A stretch of DNA of 11,267 nucleotides. It comes from Ureaplasma sp. GTDB lineage: Bacteria > Bacillota_I > Bacilli_A > Mycoplasmatales > Mycoplasmoidaceae. The position numbers were made by a program, and so were the translations under genes. Numbering within the stretch: position 1 is the first letter of the stretch; each line of letters begins with the position of its first letter. This document shows, piece after piece, positions 1 through 7,207 of this stretch. The stretch covers positions 1-11,267 of the forward strand of contig JAHHTK010000018.1 in the NCBI GenBank assembly GCA_020024695.1. Reading direction: 5' to 3'. The notes beneath the pieces are model-generated. The model was not told the DNA's origin. It was given only the letters and a program-made list of their open reading frames with translations, and did no database searches.

Positions 1-362
1 GTATTATTGATACCAGTTACACCGTGAACTGTTTAGATAATAAATTGATTAAAAATTTTTGAAAGAAATACGAAAATCAACAAGATTTAATTTGACCACA
101 TTTATCATCACAATCTATCAGTCAGATGATTAATGAAAGCTACCATAAGATTAAATTGGTCAAAAACTTGAAATATCAAAAACATATTGTTTATGAATAT
201 AAATTAAATATTAACCATGATTTCAAGGTTCGCTTAGCTTATTGTCTTGATCATCAACAACACCAAATCATTATCTTAGCCTTAGTTGCTCTTGATAAAA
301 CTTTAACGAAAGCTAAATTTGATCATTTAGTGAGTCAATGCTTAACTTATGAAAATCATTAA
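1..362 (+). CDS. hypothetical protein, C-terminal part (5' end outside window)
   Basis: An open frame runs from the window edge (first whole codon at base 3) to TAA at 360-362, reading TGA at 60 and 93 as Trp; about 119 residues are visible. The first internal ATG is at 126, but the open frame upstream makes a longer protein likely. The visible part has a hydrophilic, Asn/Lys-rich N-terminal portion. It is followed by a strand-like stretch (VYEYKLNINHDFKVRLAYCL, then QIIILALVALDKT) and a short C-terminal helix. That beta pattern with a central Arg vaguely resembles RelE/ParE-type toxins, and a HigB-like gene lies two genes downstream, but I cannot assign a family. The last 14 bp overlap the next gene, so the two are probably co-transcribed. 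Confidence 0.6.
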
Positions 363-630
363 TATTAAATCGCTTTTTCAAATTTTAGACAATGAAACTA
401 AGATGATGTTTAATAATGACCAATTAATCATTTCAACCTTCAAAAAAGACCGTCACATTCTACTCACCTGTCATTCGTTTAACAATTGAATCGTTCAAAC
501 TGATGGCTACACCCATGAAACCATTTCTAACCTCACCTACAAAGAAGCAATGAAGATAATTAAAAAATATAAAGACATTGAATTTGCAAGGAGTAACAAA
601 CTTTATTTGCAAGTTAAGAAAGCTAAATAG
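349..630 (+). CDS. hypothetical 93-aa protein
   Basis: Continuous frame of 93 residues from ATG at 349 to TAG at 628-630, with one TGA (Trp) in the NNW segment at about 490. The start lies inside the end of the preceding gene (14-bp overlap) and only 2 nt separate its stop from the next ATG. This is typical of translationally coupled Mollicute operons. I do not recognise the family. The first half is predicted beta-rich (LIISTFKKD, HILLTCHSF, WIVQTDGY); the second half is a helix around YKEAMKIIKKYKD followed by a basic tail. No Shine-Dalgarno sequence is evident, consistent with coupling. Its position directly before a HigB-like toxin would suit an antitoxin or accessory partner, but no DNA-binding helix-turn-helix is visible. 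That role is only a guess. Confidence 0.6.
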
Positions 631-632
631 AA

Positions 633-1097
633 ATGGCTAAATTTGATCAAACCCACCGTCATTATCAATTTGCTTTTTATATTAAACCTAGTGGCCAATG
701 TCCATTTGAAAAATTTTGACACTCCATTGGTCATAAAATGAAAATCAAAATTTTAAGAGAAATGGATTTGCTTTTAAAATATGGTATGAATTTTGACCAA
801 GTCCATATTAAACGGTTTAAAGATGGGGTTTATAAATTACGGGTCAATCAAGGGAATGACACGGCTCGGGTGTTTTTTGTCATTGTCTATAATATAATTT
901 TTATATTACAAGCTTTTATTAAAGTCACCCAAAAAACACCAGAAGGTGAAAAAATCAAAATCCCTCGTTATAAAAACGAAGTCTTAGTTTTAGCTCAAGA
1001 TTTAACTAAAAATAAGAACCATTTCTTGTGGGATTATGAAAAATATCAAAAGGAGTTTGCAGATGAGCTCAAAAATGGAAATAAATCCACTTCTTAA
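633..1097 (+). CDS. HigB/RelE-type (Gp49-like, DUF891) toxin-like protein
   Basis: 154 residues from ATG 633 to TAA 1095-1097. An in-frame TGA at 717-719 is Trp in the EKFWHSIG segment, so the real start lies upstream of the ATG at 738. The core matches the HigB/Gp49-like pattern: a helical N-terminal part, then VYKLRV (R70), a strand with ARVFFVIV (R79), a hydrophobic strand FILQAF, and the hallmark F-x-K-x-T-Q-K-T-P at residues 95-102. The KKTQKTP-like motif and the two Arg before it are what I rely on. In characterised members the protein is a ribosome-dependent mRNA endonuclease neutralised by a HigA-type HTH antitoxin. No HTH gene is seen beside it here. The Lys-rich C-terminal extension, about 40 residues past the core, is longer than usual. 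Its 3' end overlaps the hydrolase by 35 bp. Confidence 0.7.
1051..1055 (+). promoter_or_regulatory. Shine-Dalgarno that fixes the hydrolase start
   Basis: AGGAG lies 7 nt before the ATG at 1063, inside the 3' end of the toxin-like gene. A longer in-frame ATG at 1036 has no comparable site. The spacing therefore favours 1063 as the true start of the alpha/beta hydrolase. Confidence 0.7.
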
Positions 1098-1914
1098 AAT
1101 TAGTAATTTACAATTAGATATTGTTAATAATTACCAATTGAATTACAAAGAATTTGGTCTTGAAAATGAACCAGTCATGGTAATGGTCCATGGTTATGCT
1201 GATGACTATTATGTTTATAACCCTTTAATTAATGTTTATAAGGACCGTTTTCATATTTATGCAATTCAATTACCAACGGTTACAAATGCAACCGTGGTGC
1301 ATAAAAAACAAATTGATCCGTTAGTTTATGCCTACCATGTCACCAAGTTTTTAATTGATAAAGATTTACATGATGTGATTTTATTTGGTCACTCCATGGG
1401 TGGGGGGATTGCCTGCTTTGTAAATAATTTAGCCCCAAAAGGGATTATTAAAACTTCAATTTTAATTGATCCAATGAACAGTTCTAACGGGGTAAATTTA
1501 TTTAACATCTTAAGAATTAATCCTAAGTCATTAGAAGGTTTAATCAAAATCTTACCTATTCTTTATGAAAAACCATACAGTGTGTTTGGTTTAGATTTAT
1601 TAGAACATGAGTTATTGATTGATGCGTCCCAACGTTATTCAGTCACTCACAAAAATAACAAGATTTTATTTAATCGGATGGCTTCTTTAAGCAACAAAAT
1701 CAACTTAAAGAAAGCTAAAGATCACAACCCAATTAAATCGTTAGTCATCTTTGGCAAAAATGATAAATTATTGTTATGAAAAAACGCTAAACGTTCCTAT
1801 TTATCAGGTCAAAACTTTGACTTTGAATTAGTTGATCAAGCTGGACATGTCCCATTTGGTGACCAATTAGAAAAATGTCTTGAATTAATCAATAATTGAA
1901 TCAAAATAAAATAA
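1063..1914 (+). CDS. alpha/beta-fold hydrolase (lipase/esterase-like)
   Basis: 283 residues, ATG 1063 (AGGAG 7 nt upstream) to TAA 1912-1914, with Trp-coding TGA at 1777 and 1897. The alpha/beta hydrolase landmarks are all present in order. They are the oxyanion-hole HG at 43-44 (MVHGYADD), the nucleophile elbow GHSMGGG with Ser111, the acid in IFGKNDKL (Asp234), and the base in AGHVPFGD (His262). It lacks a signal peptide, so a cytoplasmic serine esterase, lipase or peptidase of the kind common in Mycoplasma is likely. The substrate cannot be told from sequence. Reading TGA as stop would remove the catalytic His. The gene is last in an overlapping run of four, sharing 35 bp with the toxin-like gene, and is presumably co-transcribed with it. 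Confidence 0.88.
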
Positions 1915-1923
1915 AATTATAAA
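1896..1923 (+). promoter_or_regulatory. possible promoter for the small membrane protein
   Basis: TTGAAT at 1896-1901 and TATAAA at 1918-1923 are spaced 16 nt apart, with the -35 lying in the last codons of the hydrolase. A second -10-like TACAAT occurs at 1931-1936. The region is so AT-rich that chance matches are expected. There is no terminator between the hydrolase and the membrane protein gene, so read-through is equally possible. Confidence 0.3.
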
Positions 1924-1967
1924 AATAAATTACAATAAAATTAGTTCAAATAAAAAGTGTAATAATT

Positions 1968-2384
1968 ATGAGTAAAAAACAAAATATCGGTAGAATTTTA
2001 TTAATTACAGGTTTATTTGCAGCCTTAATTAGTATGATCTTATTCTTTGTCTCCAGAAGTGATTTCGGCTATGCTGGAGGGGCTTTCTTATTATTAGCCT
2101 TCGTTGGTAGTATCATTAGTTTAATCTTTACATTTATTGATACTAAATTACCATTAAATGCAAACTTAATTACTAACGGTTTAGTCTCTGGTTTTGCTTT
2201 CATCGGTTCTATCTTAGGTGTTATCGCTTGCCAAGGTGGTAGTGATGCAACTATCGGTTGTGCCGTAACAGGTTTCTTATTAGGACTTTTAACATCAATC
2301 TGTTTTGTTGTTTGTTGTATTTACAAAGTCAGATTCGTTACCAGAGTGGTTCGCCAAACTAAATCTAGTTCAACTAGAAAATAA
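1968..2384 (+). CDS. small four-helix integral membrane protein, unknown function
   Basis: 138 residues with no TGA codon. Hydrophobic segments at about 9-28, 35-57, 66-88 and 94-118 predict four transmembrane helices. The short basic N-terminus (MSKKQ) and the strongly basic C-terminal tail (RFVTRVVRQTKSSSTRK) both suggest cytoplasmic ends. Helices 1 to 4 are rich in Gly, Ile and Leu. Four Cys lie in the second half (two in one pair), and a Gly-rich loop (QGGSDAT) separates the last two helices. I do not recognise the family. No Shine-Dalgarno sequence is visible before the ATG. The gene stands alone between a weak promoter candidate and a clear terminator. Confidence 0.8.
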   Translation: MSKKQNIGRILLITGLFAALISMILFFVSRSDFGYAGGAFLLLAFVGSIISLIFTFIDTKLPLNANLITNGLVSGFAFIGSILGVIACQGGSDATIGCAVTGFLLGLLTSICFVVCCIYKVRFVTRVVRQTKSSSTRK

Positions 2385-2392
2385 TCAATTCT

Positions 2393-2426
2393 AAAAGGTC
2401 GGTTTTGCTACCCACCTTTTTATTTT
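2393..2426 (+). terminator. intrinsic terminator after the membrane protein gene
   Basis: AAAAGGT (2393-2399) pairs with ACCTTTT (2414-2420) and GGT (2401-2403) with ACC (2410-2412), with one C-C mismatch and a 6-nt loop. A T-rich tail continues to 2426. It begins 8 nt past the stop codon. Confidence 0.8.
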
Positions 2427-2429
2427 GGA

Positions 2430-2478
2430 AAAATTTTAAAATTTTCAGCATTTTTTTAAAATTTATGTAAAATAAAAT
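2430..2478 (+). promoter_or_regulatory. A/T-tract region and possible tpx promoter
   Basis: A perfect A4T4A4T4 block at 2430-2445 precedes two overlapping -10-like TAAAAT hexamers (2468-2473 and 2473-2478). These sit about 30 nt upstream of the tpx ATG, with no good -35. A-tracts just upstream could act as an UP-element-like or bent-DNA stimulator. This is inferred from composition only. Confidence 0.3.
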
Positions 2479-2505
2479 ATTAAGTTTTGAAAGAGAGGCT
2501 ATTTT

Positions 2506-3006
2506 ATGGCAAACTTTGCAGCAAAAAATTTCACATTATACGGACACAAATTAGAAGCAGGACAATACGCACCAGATTTTGAATTAGTTGATATTAACAG
2601 CGAAATCAAAACCTTAAAAGACTACGGTGACAAAATTAAAGTTATTTCATGTATTCCATCAATCGACACAGGCGTTTGTGACATGCAAACTCGTACCTTC
2701 ACACACAAATATGAAGGTAATGATCAAGTCGTTTTATTAAACGTTTCAGTTGACTTACCATTTGCTTTTGACAGATGATGTTGTGCCAACAAAGCAAACG
2801 CAATCTGTTTAAGTGACTACCGTACCAACCAATTTGGTAAAGATTATGGTATCTTAATGGAACCATACATGACTTTATTTAGAAGTGTTTTCGTTTTAAC
2901 CCCAGATAACAAATTAGCATTAGCAATGTACAACGAAGACGTTGGTCAACCAGTTGATTTTGACCGTGTTTATGAAACTGTTGAAGCATTATTAAACAAC
3001 AAATAA
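2506..3006 (+). CDS. tpx: thiol peroxidase, atypical 2-Cys peroxiredoxin
   Basis: 166 residues, the usual Tpx length, from ATG 2506 (AAGAGAGG ends 7 nt upstream) to TAA 3004-3006. The active site SIDTGVCDMQTRTF carries Thr55 and peroxidatic Cys58, the Tpx signature. The family's resolving Cys follows F-A-x-x-R-aromatic; here it reads FAFDRWC with Cys92, and the Trp is encoded by TGA at 2776. Stopping there would remove the resolving Cys and the C-terminal half. An extra Cys93 is immediately adjacent. The enzyme reduces H2O2 and alkyl hydroperoxides with thioredoxin as electron donor, in the cytoplasm. Codon choice is strongly biased (TTA, CCA, AAC, GTT), and the strong SD and own terminator suggest a highly expressed single-gene unit. 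Confidence 0.96.
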
Positions 3007-3030
3007 TTCAATTTAAATTTCTTAAGAAGT

Positions 3031-3061
3031 AGAAATAGATATCAATGGATATCTATTTTTT
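3031..3061 (+). terminator. intrinsic terminator after tpx
   Basis: A hairpin with arms 3031-3043 and 3048-3060, containing GATATC in both arms and an AATG loop, has one G-T wobble. It ends in a run of six T (3056-3061). It starts 25 nt after the tpx stop. Confidence 0.88.
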
Positions 3062-3083
3062 CTTTATCTTTCTTTCAAAAAGA

Positions 3084-3111
3084 TTCAAAATAACTTATTA
3101 TTCTATATAAC
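3084..3111 (+). promoter_or_regulatory. possible glpK promoter
   Basis: TTCAAA (3084-3089) and TATAAC (3106-3111), 16 nt apart, lie between the tpx terminator and glpK. A start near 3118 would leave a leader of about 29 nt that includes the GAAAGGA ribosome-binding site at 3134-3140. An alternative -10 is TATATT at 3120-3125. No cre-like operator is seen here. Confidence 0.4.
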
Positions 3112-3146
3112 TAGTAGTATATATTGAGAAAACGAAAGGATCCTAT

Positions 3147-4655
3147 ATGTCCAAACAATACTATGCCGTGTTAGACCAAGGGACCAGTTCTTGTCGAACT
3201 GTGATTTATGACAAGAACTTTCAAATTGTGGCCAAACAATCTATTTTGTTAACCCAATCCTATCCTGAAACTGGTTGGGTTGAACATGAACCATTAGAAA
3301 TTTGAAACGCCACTCGTTCCACTTTACAACAAGCCTTAGTGAGTTTAAACATAACAGGAAAAGATTTAATCTCCATCGGAATCACTAACCAACGGGAAAC
3401 CATTGTGGTTTGAAACAAAAAAACAGGGTTACCAATTTATAATGCCATTGTTTGACAAGATAACCGAACCAATGACTATTGTGAATCTTTAAAACAAGAT
3501 TACCAACAAATGATTTACGACAAAACTGGGTTAGTCGTAACCCCTTATTTCTCTGCTACCAAAATTAAATGAATCTTAGATAATGTGCCAGCAGCGAAAG
3601 AATTAATGAAAACCAATGATTTAATGATTGGAACCATTGATACCTGATTACTTTATAAATTAACTGATTCTAAAGTCTTTGCTACTGACTATACAAATGC
3701 TTCTAGAACCATGTTATTTAACATTCATACCAAAGATTGAGATCAAGACTTATTAGATTTATTTGGTATTCCAAGAAGTGCTTTAGCTGAAGTCCATCCA
3801 TCTAGTTATTTCTATGGTTACACTTATGGTAGTTTCTTAGCTAAAAGTCAAGAAGCTAATGTTCCGATTACAGCCTTAGCAGGGGACCAACAATCAAGCT
3901 TGTTTGGTAATTTATGTTTAAATGAAGGTCAAGCAAAAGCTACTTTTGGCACTGGCTGTTTCATTTTAATGAATATTGGCAAGAAGTTTCAACAAGATTG
4001 CTGTGGTTTAATTATTTCATTAGGTTGTGGTAATGATGATGCAAGTACGAGTTATATTCTGGAAGGGTCGGTGTTTAACTCAGGGAATGTTTCTAACTGA
4101 TTGCAAAACAATTTAAAAATTATTTATGATCCCCGAGAATTACAATTCTATTGTGATATTACCAAAGATTCTAAACCAAGTAAGGAACTATTCTTTGTCC
4201 CAGCTTTAGGTGGGTTAGGGGCTCCTTATTGAAACCTTGAAACTCAAGGGACTATTGTGGGAATTAGTGCTAAAACTCGTCGGGAAGATATTGTCAAAGC
4301 CAGCCTTGAAGGAATTGGATACCAAGTTACTGATGTTTTAACGACAATGACCAAATTAGGAATTAATTTAGTCTCGTTATATTGTGATGGTGGTCTAAGC
4401 CAAAACAACTACTTAATGCAATTTACTTCTAATATGTTACAAGCCAAATTAATGACCAACAAAAACTTTGAAACCACTTCTTTAGGTTGTGCCTATTTAA
4501 GTGCTTGAACATTAGAACCAAACTTAATCAATAAATTAAAGATTGAAGTTAACCAAGAATTCAATCCCCAATTAACTAATCAAGAAGTTAATTATTATTC
4601 CAAGAAATGACAAAAAGCAGTTGCTTTAGCATTAGATTGATCTAATGACGATTAA
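3147..4655 (+). CDS. glpK: glycerol kinase
   Basis: 502 residues, full length for the family, from ATG 3147 (GAAAGGA 6 nt upstream) to TAA 4653-4655. It phosphorylates glycerol to sn-glycerol 3-phosphate using ATP. The FGGY-kinase features are all present. They include the N-terminal phosphate loop LDQGTSSCR (D10), the glycerol-binding NQRET (R83-E84), Trp103 encoded by TGA in IVWQDNRT, and Tyr134 in FGGY signature 1 (YFSATKIKWIL). The catalytic Asp247 lies in AGDQQSSLFG, GTGCFILMN contributes to the ATP site, and FGGY signature 2 starts near residue 368 (GTIVGISAKTRREDIV). Many Trp are UGA-encoded, so the standard code shatters this gene. Neither the facilitator glpF nor the oxidase glpO, which often accompany glpK in mycoplasmas, is adjacent. 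It is instead followed after 22 nt by a coiled-coil protein in the same unit. Confidence 0.97.
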
Positions 4656-4677
4656 AACTATTTCAGAAAGGGAATTT

Positions 4678-5520
4678 ATGGACAATAAGACTTATCAAGT
4701 GGTAGATTTTAAACCATGCCAACTCCGTCAAAATAAGATTTCATTCTTATTATTTTTCAAACTCGCAGATATTAATTGCCAAGCTTATCGGATTTGAAAA
4801 AGTCAAAAGGATTTTCGCTTATCAGCTACTGAATATTTAAATACTTTAAGTGAAAAGAACTTCCATAATGATGATGAAATCAAACAAAAGTTATTAAAAA
4901 ATAAAAAGTATTATTTCCATAAATTAGAACAATTAACCTTAAAGAAAAACAAAACCTTAAATCGTTTTCAGGCTCAAAAAGATCAATTAATTAAACAAGA
5001 AATGAGTCAAAATCAAACCTTAATTGAGAGTCTTAATCAAAACATTGTTGCACTTGAAAACCAATATAATTCAGACACTCAAGCCTTGATTTATAGCTAT
5101 CATTTAATGAATTATTACATTCAATACAAACCATATTTTGTCAACCAAACCATTGATGAAAAAATTATTGCAATCAAAAATCATAAGTTACATAAATATG
5201 ATAAAAAGATAGCTAGATTAAACCATTTAATTACCAAATTAAATGAAAAACTAGATGCTTTAGTTCATCCAGTTCCAAAAACAAAGATGAATAAAAATCA
5301 AGAACTAGTGCAAATTACAAAGGCTCCTGTTGATTTAAATAAACCTAACAAAAAAGCCTTAAATATTATGAACAGCATTAGTGTTTATGAAACTAAAAAG
5401 CAAAAGTATATCAACCAAAGACTTAATGTGGAACACCATTTTGATCTGATTCATCAACAATGACAACGGAATGAGTTCCACGAACTCATTACCAACCCTT
5501 TCTATAAAACCAAAGCCTAA
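4678..5520 (+). CDS. hypothetical coiled-coil protein, 280 aa
   Basis: 280 residues, ATG 4678 with AAAGGGA about 5 nt upstream, to TAA 5518-5520; Trp-coding TGA occurs at 4795 and 5461. No signal peptide or transmembrane helix is visible. The protein is Lys/Asn/Gln-rich. Long helical stretches at about residues 70-140 (KLEQLTLKKNKTL, then ESLNQNIVALENQ) and 160-200 (KIARLNHLITKLNEKLDAL) have heptad-like Leu/Ile spacing. These fit coiled coils separated by a Pro-containing linker (VHPVPKTK). A third helix precedes the C-terminus. I do not recognise the family. It follows glpK by 22 nt without an intervening terminator, so it is co-transcribed, but nothing ties it to glycerol metabolism. A structural or cytoskeletal-type role is possible. 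Confidence 0.8.
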
Positions 5521-5527
5521 TAAAATT

Positions 5528-5562
5528 AAAAACACCTTTGATGGCATATCAAGGGTGTTTTT
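5528..5562 (+). terminator. strong intrinsic terminator closing the glpK unit
   Basis: A 15-bp stem (arms 5528-5542 and 5548-5562, one G-T wobble) has a GGCAT loop and ends in five T. The A-run on the 5' side would let it work on the minus strand as well. Confidence 0.92.
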
Positions 5563-5565
5563 ATC

Positions 5566-5594
5566 TTGGTAGATTTAAAAATATATCTTATCAT
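5566..5594 (+). promoter_or_regulatory. possible promoter of the rhodanese-like gene
   Basis: TTGGTA (5566-5571) and TATCAT (5589-5594) are 17 nt apart, directly after the terminator. The predicted start of transcription would fall within a few bases of the ATG at 5604, so the mRNA could be nearly leaderless. The only SD-like sequence, AAGG at 5597-5600, is just 3 nt from the ATG. Confidence 0.35.
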
Positions 5595-5603
5595 TTAAGG
5601 TAT

Positions 5604-5969
5604 ATGAAAAAGTATCAAAGACAACATTGACATTGTTGTGAATCAGTATTTAGAACCCGAATGGATATTAAAACCGTTTCGTGGAAACGGTTTCAGAAAT
5701 TATTATTTAAACCTGAGCAATGACAAATTGTTGAGTTTCGTGCTCCAAACCAATTATTACCCTGTCATTTACCAGGGGCTATTCTGGTTAATAAATTAGA
5801 TTATCAGTCGTGTTTAACTGAATTGAATCCTAATAAAAAGGTCTTAATTAATGGACCTTATTTTGAAATGAGTTTTTATTATCATTTCTTATTACAACAT
5901 CATTACAAGGTTTATTTATTAAGAAATAAACCAAACGTTTTTAAATACAAACGCAACCTTAAAAGTTAA
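5604..5969 (+). CDS. rhodanese-like domain protein lacking the catalytic Cys
   Basis: 121 residues, ATG 5604 to TAA 5967-5969, with TGA (Trp) at 5628 and 5721. After about 35 basic N-terminal residues it follows the single-domain rhodanese pattern. IVEFRAPNQL corresponds to the usual IDVREPEEF, and CHLPGAILVNKL (residues 54-65) to HIPGAINIP. NKKVLINGPYFEMS takes the place of the VVYCxxGxRS active-site loop, and YKVYLLRN matches the C-terminal strand. The position of the persulfide-forming Cys aligns with Gly84, so sulfurtransferase activity is unlikely. Inactive rhodanese domains usually serve in binding or regulation. Another Cys sits just before the HLPG motif (Cys54). A 10-bp inverted repeat lies inside the coding sequence (separate entry). 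The 3' end overlaps the convergent transporter gene by 11 bp. The fold call rests on pattern recognition only. Confidence 0.68.
5671..5695. promoter_or_regulatory. cre/LacI-family-operator-like palindrome
   Basis: AAACCGTTTC (5671-5680) and GAAACGGTTT (5684-5693) are perfect inverted arms separated by GTG. The segment 5682-5695 also fits the Firmicute CcpA cre consensus TGNAANCGNWNNCA at every fixed position. It lies about 70 bp inside the rhodanese-like gene. It could be an internal operator (roadblock) or mere coding coincidence. Confidence 0.35.
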
Positions 5970-7173
5970 TATCATCAAGATGTTCTTGGAAGGGTTTCTT
6001 AGCATTAAAGTCTTTAATGAAATAGTGTACAAAAGTAATTGCTACTCAGCCAATAATGATAATGGCACAGAATAATACAATAGCCCCATAAACTAAGAAA
6101 GCAATCCCTAGCTCTTGGGGTCAGGTTTGAAAATAGGAGTTGGAAGCACCTGGTTTATTTGCTTGAATGATAAGGTTAGCCACCGCCAGAATACAAGAGG
6201 CATTCACAGCGATTGGGAAAGTATAACCACCAGTCCCATAGTTTGGTTGTCGGTGAGCTACTTTAGCAAACCAAATCAGTAAGAAAATAAATAAAGCAAT
6301 TGCAATGGGAATATTAATAGCAAAAACAGTGATAATAATTCAAGCCCCGCCATAGGCATTAATAGTTTTAGCTAGATTAATATTGGTGCCAGGTCCAATT
6401 AAAATTCCATTAATAAATCCCATTAAAATTAGACACGGAGCAGCTCCAAAAACAGCTACAGTATTTAATTGATGTGATTTAAGTGGATATTTAATGTGCC
6501 GATAAATCAAGACTGGGTACAACCAAATTAAATTAGCAAAAGCAAATCATCACACAATATTCACCAATACATATGGCATATATAAACTGTCAAATCCTTG
6601 GGCATTAATTGCAAAGATTCCAATTCCTACAAAAGGAACTAATCAAGGGGCTAATGAATCTTTAAAAGGGGTCAATTTTTCTTTGACAAAATATAAAATA
6701 ATAGTATAGATATATCAACAAAAATCTGCTGCTAACCCTAGATACATTAGTACGGCTCCAGCAATCATAATTGCTGATCGGTTTAAATCTTGCATGCCAT
6801 CATATTTTAAATCAAAAGTAGCGATGGCAGCCACGCAACTTCCGATACTCATTAAAGTCATGAATCACGTGGGAATCATTGCAGCAGTTGCCACCCCTTG
6901 AGATTCAAGTTTAGCTCGGTTATGATCTAAAACTTGACGCACAAAAACATTGATTCATAAACATAATGCAATAAAAACCAAAACAAACTTCGGGATTAAA
7001 TTAAATCCTTTTGAGACACCACCCGTTTGGGTGATTAAAGCATCAAAAAAGATAGCAATAGCACCACCTAAACCAGTTAAAGCAAGTGCTAAAGCACTTT
7101 GTTCAAATGGTGAGCAAGCATATCAGTGTTTGATTTTTTCTTTAAGTGGGAGGTTTTTCCATTTTTTATTCAT
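5959..7173 (-). CDS. TDT-family transporter (TehA/SLAC1/Mae1-like), ten-TM membrane protein
   Basis: 404 residues on the minus strand, from ATG at 7173-7171 to TAA at 5961-5959, with several TGA read as Trp, including two in a row at about 6550. Hydrophobic segments predict ten helices at about 25-45, 59-78, 99-120, 132-158, 174-193, 201-224, 242-263, 279-303, 320-340 and 356-383. Ten helices fit the tellurite-resistance/dicarboxylate transporter (TDT) family. So do the ESQGVATAAMIPTWFMTLM segment entering helix 3 and the AAPCLILMGFING motif in helix 7. Family members are anion channels or dicarboxylate/sulfite exporters; the substrate here is not predictable. The start has no clear Shine-Dalgarno sequence. 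It is divergent from the nitroreductase across only 34 bp and overlaps the rhodanese-like gene end to end. An amino-acid permease is less likely because the usual APC helix-1 glycine signature is absent. Confidence 0.72.
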
Positions 7174-7207
7174 ACTAATATAGTTTAAAACAAATTTAGG
7201 AATTCTT
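7174..7207. promoter_or_regulatory. 34-bp divergent intergenic region
   Basis: The block TAATATA at 7176-7182 reads as a -10-like TAATAT on plus (7176-7181) and TATATT on minus (7182-7177). AGGAA at 7198-7202 is the ribosome-binding site of the nitroreductase. No convincing -35 is seen on either strand, so promoters may extend into the neighbouring genes. Confidence 0.3.

Noticed and set aside
1036..1062. Longer start for the hydrolase at 1036
   Set aside because: The ATG at 1063 has an AGGAG at ideal spacing, the extra nine residues are just an out-of-frame reading of the toxin gene end, and 1036 has no SD.
3104..3123. TATATA...TATATA inverted repeat around ACTAGT upstream of glpK as an operator
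   Set aside because: Arms are only 6 bp of alternating T/A with an asymmetric centre, expected by chance in this AT-rich spacer.
5359..5547. Minus-strand open frame of 62 codons opposite the end of the coiled-coil gene and its terminator
   Set aside because: It runs through the terminator hairpin and the antisense of a convincing gene, and has no ribosome-binding site or family resemblance.
6950..7183. Plus-strand open frame of 77 codons inside the transporter gene
   Set aside because: It is the antisense of the TDT transporter N-terminus, which has a clear ten-helix reading on the minus strand.
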